Of a stretch of 5,612 nt of DNA, positions 1 through 5,612 are shown in pieces; position 1 is the stretch's first letter, and each line of letters begins with the position of its first letter. The notes under the pieces were generated by a model. It was not told where the DNA came from, searched no databases, and saw only the letters and a program-made list of their open reading frames with translations. The position numbers were made by a program, and so were the translations under genes. Source of the stretch: Flavobacteriaceae bacterium (lineage in GTDB: Bacteria; Bacteroidota; Bacteroidia; Flavobacteriales; Flavobacteriaceae); NCBI GenBank assembly GCA_018662905.1, contig JABJFE010000146.1, forward strand, positions 1 through 5,612. Reading direction: 5' to 3'.

Positions 1-12
1 AATAGAAATATA

Positions 13-30
13 AAAATTATAGATAATTTT
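13..30 (-). terminator. Candidate weak terminator hairpin after purA
   Basis: Fifteen bases past the purA TAA, the minus strand reads AAAATTAT-CT-ATAATTTT, a perfect 8-bp inverted repeat (in practice a 7-bp stem with a 4-nt loop), followed by a T-rich stretch to the window edge. The stem is entirely A/T, so it is weak, and such repeats arise easily in this composition. Its place directly after the last gene is the main support. On the plus strand it is also followed by a T-rich run (eight Ts at 39-46), so it could act in both directions. Confidence 0.35.
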
Positions 31-44
31 ATTTTCAATTTTTT

Positions 45-1316
45 TTAACGAATTATGGTTTGAGTCCTGTCAGGCCCAACTGATATAATTGCAATTGGAA
101 CTTTTAATTCATTTTCTATATATGCAACATAATCCATAAATGTTTTAGGAAATGAACTTTCTTTTTTTAATTTACTTATATCTTCATCCCAACCTTTAAA
201 TTCTGTATAGATTGGTTTCAACTTTTTTGAATCAACAGAAAACGGAAAATGTTCAATTTTTTCTCCATTATAATCGTAAGAAGTACAAACTTTAATATTT
301 TTAAATCCTGAAAGTACATCTCCTTTCATCATCATTAATTTCGTCACACCATTTACTTTAACAGCGTATTTTAAAGCAACTAAATCTAACCACCCACATC
401 TTCTTGGTCTTCCAGTAGTTGCGCCAAATTCATTACCTACTTTACTCATTCTTTTTGCATTATCATCAAAAAGTTCAGTTGGGAAAGGCCCGCTTCCAAC
501 TCTTGTTGTATATGCTTTGAAAATACCAAACACATCTTTTATTTTGTTAGGAGGAACTCCTAATCCAGTACAAGCTCCCGCTGCAGTAGTGTTTGAAGAT
601 GTGACATATGGGTAGGTTCCAAAATCAATATCTAATAGTGAGCCTTGTGCACCTTCAGCTAATATATTTTTATTATTATCTAGTTCATTAAAAATATAAT
701 TTTCACTGTCAATAAATGGTATTGATTTAATATTTTCAATAGCACTAAAAAAATCTTCTTCCAGTTCTTTTAAGTTGTACTGTAAATCAACATTATAGCT
801 TTTAATCATAGCTTCATGTTTATTTGCCAATTTTCTGTATTTAACAAGAAATTCTGGAAGTTCAATATCACCAATTCTAATTCCATTTCTGCCTGTTTTA
901 TCCATGTATGTAGGTCCAATCCCTTTTAAAGTAGACCCTATCTTAGATTTTCCTTTTGAAAGCTCAGACGCTGCATCGAGTAGTCTATGTGTTGGTAGAA
1001 TTAAATGTGCTTTTCTAGAAATACATAAGCTTTTGGAAAAATTAATATTAAAAGGTTTTAATTTTTCAATTTCCTTTTCGAAAATGACAGGGTCTATAAC
1101 TACTCCGTTTCCAATTAAGTTCATTGATTCTTTATGAAATATTCCAGACGGTATAGTGTGTAGGACATGTTTTATTCCATCAAATTCTAGGGTATGTCCA
1201 GCATTAGGTCCACCTTGAAACCTAGCAATTATATCATAGTTCTTTGTTAAAACATCAACTATTTTTCCTTTACCTTCATCTCCCCATTGTAAACCTAGCA
1301 GCAAATCAACTTTCAT
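45..1316 (-). CDS. purA: Adenylosuccinate synthetase (PurA)
   Basis: PurA catalyses IMP + aspartate + GTP to adenylosuccinate + GDP + phosphate, the first committed step from IMP to AMP, in the cytoplasm as a homodimer. At 423 residues it is full length. The signature QWGDEGKG is at 10-17, with Asp13 the catalytic base and His41 in GHT the second catalytic residue. GIGPTYMDKTGRNGIR (132-147) carries Lys140 and Arg143, the latter contacting IMP across the dimer. EGAQGSLLDIDFGTYPYVT (221-239), TRVGSGPFPTE (271-281) and TTGRPRRCGWLD (300-311) supply IMP- and aspartate-loop residues. KGD (331-333) and SVGPDR (412-417) form the guanine-binding end. No key residue is missing. The ATG start overlaps the fur stop (ATGA), implying translational coupling; the run before it is A-rich with no Shine-Dalgarno sequence. 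In E. coli the enzyme is inhibited by ppGpp, which fits the nearby spoT. Confidence 0.98.
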   Translation of the reverse strand: MKVDLLLGLQWGDEGKGKIVDVLTKNYDIIARFQGGPNAGHTLEFDGIKHVLHTIPSGIFHKESMNLIGNGVVIDPVIFEKEIEKLKPFNINFSKSLCISRKAHLILPTHRLLDAASELSKGKSKIGSTLKGIGPTYMDKTGRNGIRIGDIELPEFLVKYRKLANKHEAMIKSYNVDLQYNLKELEEDFFSAIENIKSIPFIDSENYIFNELDNNKNILAEGAQGSLLDIDFGTYPYVTSSNTTAAGACTGLGVPPNKIKDVFGIFKAYTTRVGSGPFPTELFDDNAKRMSKVGNEFGATTGRPRRCGWLDLVALKYAVKVNGVTKLMMMKGDVLSGFKNIKVCTSYDYNGEKIEHFPFSVDSKKLKPIYTEFKGWDEDISKLKKESSFPKTFMDYVAYIENELKVPIAIISVGPDRTQTIIR

Positions 1317-1759
1317 ATTTTATTTTTAATTTTTTTTCCGTAAAAATATAAGGAATGGTTATTTATCTCAACTCCGAAAATTTCTTCAATATTTTTTTTA
1401 ATAGTTTGAATCCTTGGATCGCAAAATTCAATAACTTCGCCCGTATCCGTTAAAATTATATGATCATGTTGATGATCAAAATAGGATTTTTCATATTGTG
1501 CTTGATTTGAACTAAATTGATGTTTTCTAACTAGTTTACATTCCAGAAGAAGTTCTATTGTATTATATAAAGTAGCTCTACTAACTCTATAATTTTTATT
1601 TTTCATTTTAACATAAAGTGACTCGATGTCAAAATGCTCAGAAGAGTTATAAATTTCACTAAGAATAGCGAAACGCTCAGGTGTTTTTCTATGACTTTTC
1701 AAGTCTAGAAATTTAGTAAACACATCTTTTACTATTTTCTGATTCTTTTCTTTATTCAT
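1313..1759 (-). CDS. fur: Fur-family metal-responsive transcriptional regulator lacking the CxxC structural zinc cysteines
   Basis: This 148-residue DNA-binding repressor has an N-terminal winged helix (about 10-90) and a C-terminal dimerisation/metal domain. RKTPERFAIL (24-33) matches the family's RxTxxRxxIL segment, and VSRATLYNTIELL (59-71) is the recognition helix. Likely metal ligands, aligned from memory to E. coli Fur, are His42, Glu90, His98, His100 and Glu111, with His135 in HSLYFYG also kept. Glu111 is Fur-like; PerR usually has Asp there. The usual CxxC after HDH is replaced by Leu103 and Thr106, there is no C-terminal Cys pair, and only two Cys exist (74 and 113), so no four-Cys structural zinc site can form. 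The symbol is a family label: iron, manganese, zinc or peroxide sensing cannot be separated here. The start is fixed by an in-frame TAA four codons upstream (1769-1771). It overlaps purA by 4 bp. Confidence 0.93.
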   Translation of the reverse strand: MNKEKNQKIVKDVFTKFLDLKSHRKTPERFAILSEIYNSSEHFDIESLYVKMKNKNYRVSRATLYNTIELLLECKLVRKHQFSSNQAQYEKSYFDHQHDHIILTDTGEVIEFCDPRIQTIKKNIEEIFGVEINNHSLYFYGKKIKNKI

Positions 1760-1791
1760 AAAGTAAAATTAGGTTAAAAATTGATAATTCA

Positions 1792-3993
1792 CTATTCTCT
1801 TACTACCTTTTCAATGCCGTTTATTTTTTTTAATCTTTTAATCAAATCAATTAAAATATTTCTTGTTCTAACTTTTAAAGTGATCTTTCCTCTAAAAATA
1901 TTATCTGCAGTATCAAAACTCATTTTTTTAATATTAATATTCAATGTATTCGAAATGACTTTAGTTATCTCATTAACGATTCCTAAGTTGTCAATTCCAG
2001 AAATTCTAATAGTTGAACTGTAATCTAACAGCGAAGAATCAATCCATTTAGATTTTAAAATTCGATATGCGAACTTAGATTGAAGACCTAATGCGTTTGA
2101 ACATGTTTTTTTATGAATTTTTATTCCCTCATTTACGGTTACAAATCCAAATACATCATCTCCTGGAATTGCATTACAGCATTTCGCTAATGTGTATTCT
2201 AATTTATCCTCCTCATTTCCAAAAACAATCAAATCAAGATTGTTCCTAATTTCTTTTTCTGTCTGGTTAAATTTGCTAGGTTTTCGACTAATTCTCTTTC
2301 TAAAAAAATTTATTAATCTATTGTTGTAATTAGCAAATTTTTTAAGTTCATTGTTGTCCACTTTTCCAATTCCAACTCTGTAAAACAAATCAAGACTAGT
2401 TTTTAATTTCAAAAAAACCCCTAAGTCATTAATTGTTTTTTCATCAAACTTTATTTTTAATTGTTTAAGTTTTCTTCTCAATATTTCTTTTCCGTCTTCT
2501 GCTAATAATTTTTTTTCTTCTTTTAAAGCAGTTCTTATTTTAGCTTTTGCTCTAGATGTTTTTACATAGTCTAACCAATTTGAGGAGGGTTTTGTGTTTT
2601 CAGATTTAATTATTTCAATTTGATCTCCACTGTTAAGAATATGGCTTAATGGTACCATTTTTCCATTAACTTTTACCCCTCTTGTTTTTAAACCTAGACC
2701 AGTATGAACACTAAAAGCGAAATCGAGAGCTGTAGAGCCTTTTGCTAATGATTTTAATTCTCCAGTTGGTGTAAAAACAAATATTTCTGTTGAATATAAA
2801 TTCAATTTAAAATCCTCAACAAAATCAATTGCATTAGTATCGGTATTTTCTAAAACTTCTTGTAATCTATTTAACCACTGTTCTAATCCTGTTTCGGCTT
2901 TATTTCCACCTTTATACCTATAATGAGCTGCAAAACCTTTTTCAGCTATTTCATGCATTCTTTCAGACCTTATTTGAACTTCAACCCACTTTGATCCAGG
3001 GCCAACAACAGTGATATGTAGAGCTTCATATCCGTTTGATCTAGGTGATGTTATCCAATCCCTTAGTCTTAAAGGATTTGGCGTATAATGGTCAGTTATG
3101 ATTGAATATATCTTCCAAGCTATAAATTTTTCACTTTCTCTTTCTGAGTTGTAAATAATTCTAATGGCAAATTTGTCATATATTTCTTCAAATGAAATAT
3201 TTTTATTAATTATTTTATTTCTTATTGAATAAATAGATTTGGGTCTGCCATTGATTTTAAATTTTAATTTTTCAGGTCTTAATTTTTCTGAAATTCTTCT
3301 TGAAAAATTTTTGATGTATTTATCTTGATCAACCTTAGTTTCTTCAATTTTATTTTTTAGTTCGTTGAACATTTCAGGTTCTGTATATTTTAAACCCAAA
3401 TCTTCTAATTCTGATTTCACATCGTAAAGTCCAATTCTATGTGCTATTGGAGCATATATGTAAAGAGTTTCAGAAGCAATTTTTATTTGTTTTCCACTTG
3501 GCATGGAATCCAATGTCTGCATATTATGAAGCCTATCTGCAATTTTAATTAAAATAACTCTTACATCATCATTTAATGTAAGTAGCATTTTTCTAAAATT
3601 TTCAGCTTGAAGAGAGACATTCTCATCTTTGGATAATTTAGAAATCTTTGTTAGACCAACCACAATTTTGCAAATTGTTTTGCCAAAAATTTCAGTTATT
3701 TTATTTTCATCATAATCTGTATCTTCAATTACATCATGTAATAATGCTGCAGCTATACATGTTGCATCTAATCCTATTTTTGATGCAACTATTTTAGCAA
3801 CAGATATGGGGTGAAACACGTAGGGTTCTCCAGATTTTCTTCTTTGATTTTTATGCGCTTCTACAGATGTGTTAAATGCTAATCTAATTAGCTTTCTATC
3901 ATCTTTTGATAATGATTGATAGCTAATTTTTAAAAGTTCTTTATACTCTTTAGCTATTTGGTTATTTTCTTTAATTGAATCGACTACCATCAT
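1792..3993 (-). CDS. spoT: Bifunctional (p)ppGpp synthetase/hydrolase, long RelA/SpoT homologue (Rel/SpoT)
   Basis: This cytoplasmic 733-residue enzyme makes (p)ppGpp from ATP plus GTP/GDP and hydrolyses it back, setting the stringent response. All expected regions are present in order. The HD hydrolase region (about 40-190) has His61, HDVIED (86-91) and ADRLHNMQTL (152-161), so the hydrolase looks active, unlike the decayed HD domain of gammaproteobacterial RelA. The synthetase region (about 235-362) has GRPKSIYSI (249-257), Asp273 in YDKFAIRII, SNGYEALH (319-326) and VEVQIRSERM (337-346). Next come TGS (about 402-463), a helical region, a zinc-finger-like region with Cys605, Cys606, His627 and Cys631, and a C-terminal ACT domain (about 657-732). 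RLRD (309-312) sits where bifunctional enzymes carry RXKD and RelA carries EXDD. Two ATGs stand in tandem; either could be the start, and the first has A at -3. The gene leads the spoT-fur-purA cluster. 'rel' would be an equally valid name. Confidence 0.98.
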   Translation of the reverse strand: MMVVDSIKENNQIAKEYKELLKISYQSLSKDDRKLIRLAFNTSVEAHKNQRRKSGEPYVFHPISVAKIVASKIGLDATCIAAALLHDVIEDTDYDENKITEIFGKTICKIVVGLTKISKLSKDENVSLQAENFRKMLLTLNDDVRVILIKIADRLHNMQTLDSMPSGKQIKIASETLYIYAPIAHRIGLYDVKSELEDLGLKYTEPEMFNELKNKIEETKVDQDKYIKNFSRRISEKLRPEKLKFKINGRPKSIYSIRNKIINKNISFEEIYDKFAIRIIYNSERESEKFIAWKIYSIITDHYTPNPLRLRDWITSPRSNGYEALHITVVGPGSKWVEVQIRSERMHEIAEKGFAAHYRYKGGNKAETGLEQWLNRLQEVLENTDTNAIDFVEDFKLNLYSTEIFVFTPTGELKSLAKGSTALDFAFSVHTGLGLKTRGVKVNGKMVPLSHILNSGDQIEIIKSENTKPSSNWLDYVKTSRAKAKIRTALKEEKKLLAEDGKEILRRKLKQLKIKFDEKTINDLGVFLKLKTSLDLFYRVGIGKVDNNELKKFANYNNRLINFFRKRISRKPSKFNQTEKEIRNNLDLIVFGNEEDKLEYTLAKCCNAIPGDDVFGFVTVNEGIKIHKKTCSNALGLQSKFAYRILKSKWIDSSLLDYSSTIRISGIDNLGIVNEITKVISNTLNINIKKMSFDTADNIFRGKITLKVRTRNILIDLIKRLKKINGIEKVVRE

Positions 3994-4020
3994 TATTAAA
4001 TTTAACTAAAAAAATAATAA

Positions 4021-5256
4021 CTATCGTAATTGATTTATTCTTTCTATCAGAGTAGGGTGAGAGTAATGCCACCAAACATATTTTGGATGAGGTGTTAAAT
4101 TGCTCAAACTATCTTTAGATAAAATTTTTAGTGCTTCAATTAAATGATTTCCATCAAAAGATGTGTTGGCGTATTCGTCAGCTTCGTATTCAAATTTTCT
4201 AGAAAATAAATTAAACATAAGTGATGATAATTCTGAAATTGGAGAGTAAAGTATTGAAAAGGTTATTAGCGCTATATGAAAACTATGATTTTCAATATTT
4301 AATGATTCAGAAAAAATCGGCATATATATTAACAATGAAAGAATATAGAGCATCATTCCTGTTTGAATTATTGAGAATAATAAGTTGAATATTATATGAT
4401 TTTTTTTATAATGCCCAATTTCATGAGCTATTACTGCTACTATCTGATTTTTATTCAATTTATTTATTAAAGTATCATAAAGTGTTACTCTTTTTTGTTT
4501 TCCAAAACCAGAAAAATAAGCATTTGCTTTCGTTGATCTTTTAGAACCGTCAATTACAAATATATTACTTAGATTGAAGCCAACTTTTTTTGAATACTTT
4601 TCTATTTCACTTTTCAATTCTCCATCTTCAAGTTTTGTTTGTTTGTTAAAAAGAGGAACAATTATTTGGGCATACAGACCATTTAATAAGAGAGTTAAAA
4701 CAGAAATAAAAACCCAAGCAACTATCCAAAAATTTTGTCCAACAGATTCAAATTGTAAAATTATAAAGCTTAATATTCCGCCACCAAATAAAATTGTCAA
4801 TAACCACGACTTTAATTTATCAATTATATATGTTTTTTTAGTTGTTTTATTAAAACCAAATTTTTCTTCTATAGTGAAAGTATGGTAAATTGAAAAAGGA
4901 ATGTTTAGTAATTCATTACCAAAATAAATAATTCCAAAAAAACTTAAACTAATTAATAATTCTGAATCAAATAAAGATCGACTGTAATTATCAATAATTA
5001 AAAATCCATCAAAATAAAAGAATAGCAATAAAATTAGTAAGCTAAAAATGCTAGATATTCGATTAAATTTATATTGTGTTTTTTTATACTCTTGAGATTT
5101 AATGTACTTTTCATTATCATAGATGTCATTAATTAACTCAGGGATTTCCTTGTCAAAATAGCTTGAATTTAAATAATTTAAAATCGAATCTTTTAAAAAA
5201 TTTAATAGTACAATAGCAATTAGTATATTAAATAATATTTCTGGACTAATTATCAT
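4021..5256 (-). CDS. M48 family (Ste24/CAAX protease 1-like) integral membrane zinc metallopeptidase
   Basis: This is a complete 411-residue membrane protease of the Ste24 branch of M48. The catalytic HEIGH motif is at 278-282: His278 and His282 bind zinc and Glu279 is the general base. Glu356 in the FEYEAD segment (355-360) is the likely third zinc ligand, followed by Asp360. Other family marks are ANAYFSGFG (244-252), which lines the active site, and SHPTLIERI (399-407) near the C-terminus. Hydrophobic spans near 6-22, 66-88, 100-119, 149-168, 175-198, 288-311 and 325-347 match the multi-helix Ste24 fold rather than the shorter HtpX. Eukaryotic Ste24 cleaves prenylated CAAX proteins; bacteria have no such substrates, so membrane-protein quality control is the likelier role (inference). 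The ATG start overlaps the upstream gene by 11 bp and is preceded by an A-rich stretch with no Shine-Dalgarno sequence. The gene ends in TAG, 27 bp before spoT. Confidence 0.95.
   Translation of the reverse strand: MIISPEILFNILIAIVLLNFLKDSILNYLNSSYFDKEIPELINDIYDNEKYIKSQEYKKTQYKFNRISSIFSLLILLLFFYFDGFLIIDNYSRSLFDSELLISLSFFGIIYFGNELLNIPFSIYHTFTIEEKFGFNKTTKKTYIIDKLKSWLLTILFGGGILSFIILQFESVGQNFWIVAWVFISVLTLLLNGLYAQIIVPLFNKQTKLEDGELKSEIEKYSKKVGFNLSNIFVIDGSKRSTKANAYFSGFGKQKRVTLYDTLINKLNKNQIVAVIAHEIGHYKKNHIIFNLLFSIIQTGMMLYILSLLIYMPIFSESLNIENHSFHIALITFSILYSPISELSSLMFNLFSRKFEYEADEYANTSFDGNHLIEALKILSKDSLSNLTPHPKYVWWHYSHPTLIERINQLR
4073..4108 (-). promoter_or_regulatory. Possible internal promoter upstream of spoT (Bacteroidota-type)
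   Basis: Within the last codons of the protease gene, the minus strand carries TATGTTTG (4080 down to 4073), matching TANNTTTG. A TTTG at 4108-4105 is a full -33 match, but the 24-nt spacer is slightly longer than the usual range. A transcript would begin near 4066, leaving a leader of roughly 70 nt before the spoT ATG. It overlaps the codons for the conserved KYVWWHYSHP stretch, so protein constraint could explain the match. Confidence 0.18.
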
Positions 5257-5612
5257 TTCTTTGTTTTAATCCTTCAAATATAACTATTGCTGCACTTACT
5301 GATAAATTTAAAGAATCCATTTTACCTCTCATCGGAATACTTATTAGTTTGTCTGATTCAATCATCCAGGATTTAGATAAAGAAGAGGACTCTGTTCCAA
5401 CTACGATTGCACATGCTTCAGTGTAGTCAATGTCTAAATAGTTGACACTTTTTTTAACAAAAGTTGAAAATATTTTGATATTATTAATTTTTAAATAGCT
5501 GATTATATCATCTGTTGATGCTGTAGCTATTTGCATTGTAAATATACTTCCCAAACTTGATCTTATAGCATTTGGATTATAGAGTTCAGTTTTTGGATTT
5601 GCAATTATCAAT
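5246..5612 (-). CDS. TrmH/SpoU (SPOUT) family RNA 2'-O-methyltransferase, C-terminal part, cut by window edge
   Basis: This is the catalytic C-terminal half of a SPOUT-class methyltransferase, which transfers a methyl group from SAM to a ribose 2'-OH in rRNA or tRNA. Only the last 121 codons are present. The first complete codon is TTG (Leu), and it lies just before motif 1, so it is internal and not a start. In visible-fragment numbering, motif 1 is NPNAIRSSLGSIF (12-24), with the Asn and Arg expected for catalysis and RNA binding. Motif 2 is VVGTESSSLS (70-79). Motif 3 is IPMRGKMDSLNLSVSAAI (92-109), which forms the SAM-binding trefoil knot. Motif 2 normally reads GxExxGL; here the Gly position is Ser77 (codon TCT). 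The gene ends in TAG, 11 bp inside the next gene. The family is clear, but the RNA target (RlmB-, TrmH- or TsnR-like) cannot be set without the N-terminal half. Confidence 0.92.
   Translation of the reverse strand, partial: LIIANPKTELYNPNAIRSSLGSIFTMQIATASTDDIISYLKINNIKIFSTFVKKSVNYLDIDYTEACAIVVGTESSSLSKSWMIESDKLISIPMRGKMDSLNLSVSAAIVIFEGLKQRNDN
5275..5306 (-). promoter_or_regulatory. Possible internal promoter for the M48 protease gene (Bacteroidota-type)
   Basis: On the minus strand, TATATTTG (5282 down to 5275) fits the Bacteroidota -7 element TANNTTTG. A TTTA at 5306-5303, three of four matches to the -33 TTTG, sits 20 nt upstream. Transcription would start about 10-15 nt before the protease ATG. 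The element lies inside conserved codons of the methyltransferase (the VIFEG segment), and another TANNTTTG occurs mid-gene at 4557-4564, so a chance match is quite possible in DNA this AT-rich. Confidence 0.2.

Noticed and set aside
904..1137. 77-codon plus-strand open frame
   Set aside because: It lies wholly inside purA, antisense to well-conserved codons, and its translation resembles no family I know.
1760..1791. GATAAT (1783-1788) in an AATTGATAATT imperfect palindrome before fur, as a possible Fur box for autoregulation
   Set aside because: Only one GATAAT hexamer is present; a Fur box needs about three in tandem/inverted array. Chance is sufficient in AT-rich DNA.
1781..2023. 80-codon plus-strand open frame rich in hydrophobic residues
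   Set aside because: It is antisense to the spoT ACT-domain codons; hydrophobicity on the opposite strand is expected from AT-rich coding DNA.
3994..4020. Perfect 10-bp palindrome TTAAATTTAA (3996-4005) before spoT as an operator
   Set aside because: Short A/T-only palindromes are frequent at this composition, and no second copy was seen before the other genes.
4557..4564. Third TANNTTTG match on the minus strand
   Set aside because: It is mid-gene in the M48 protease with no gene start nearby, and serves as a reminder that this motif occurs by chance here.
4574..4888. 104-codon plus-strand open frame
   Set aside because: It is antisense to the membrane part of the M48 protease, and nothing supports translation.
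5609..5611. TTG as the start codon of the methyltransferase
   Set aside because: The frame is open to the window edge, and conserved motif 1 begins about a dozen residues later with no room for the N-terminal part, so the TTG is an internal Leu codon of a truncated gene.

Overview
The window is a compact housekeeping block of five genes, all on the minus strand. The DNA is roughly 70% A+T by eye. Low G+C, no Shine-Dalgarno sequences, A-rich leaders before several starts, and the order spoT - fur-family - purA (familiar to me from Bacteroidota) all point to a member of the Bacteroidota. A low-GC, streamlined, possibly marine member of the Flavobacteriales is the best guess. The phylum is fairly secure from protein character and gene order; anything finer is inference.

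In transcription order (right to left): (1) the C-terminal 121 codons of a SPOUT/TrmH-family RNA 2'-O-methyltransferase, cut by the right edge; (2) a complete Ste24-like M48 membrane zinc metalloprotease, whose start overlaps the methyltransferase end by 11 bp; (3) after 27 bp, a full-length bifunctional (p)ppGpp synthetase/hydrolase with HD, synthetase, TGS, zinc-finger and ACT regions; (4) after 32 bp, a Fur-family metalloregulator; (5) overlapping it by 4 bp (ATGA), adenylosuccinate synthetase PurA. A 44-bp tail with an A/T-only hairpin closes the window and may be the operon's terminator. No gap exceeds 44 bp, so there is no unexplained intergenic DNA.

Spacing suggests one transcription unit, possibly with internal promoters. 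Two low-confidence matches to the Bacteroidota -7 element (TANNTTTG) lie upstream of the protease and spoT. The last three genes make functional sense together: SpoT makes and degrades (p)ppGpp from GTP/GDP, PurA uses GTP to commit IMP to AMP and is inhibited by ppGpp in E. coli, and the Fur-like protein would add metal or oxidative-stress input.

I found no mobile element, CRISPR array, RNA gene, defence system or unknown gene. The points worth a second look are small: a Fur-family protein with no structural CxxC cysteines, a Gly-to-Ser change in motif 2 of the methyltransferase, and the tight fur-purA coupling. I do not think this window holds an undescribed system.
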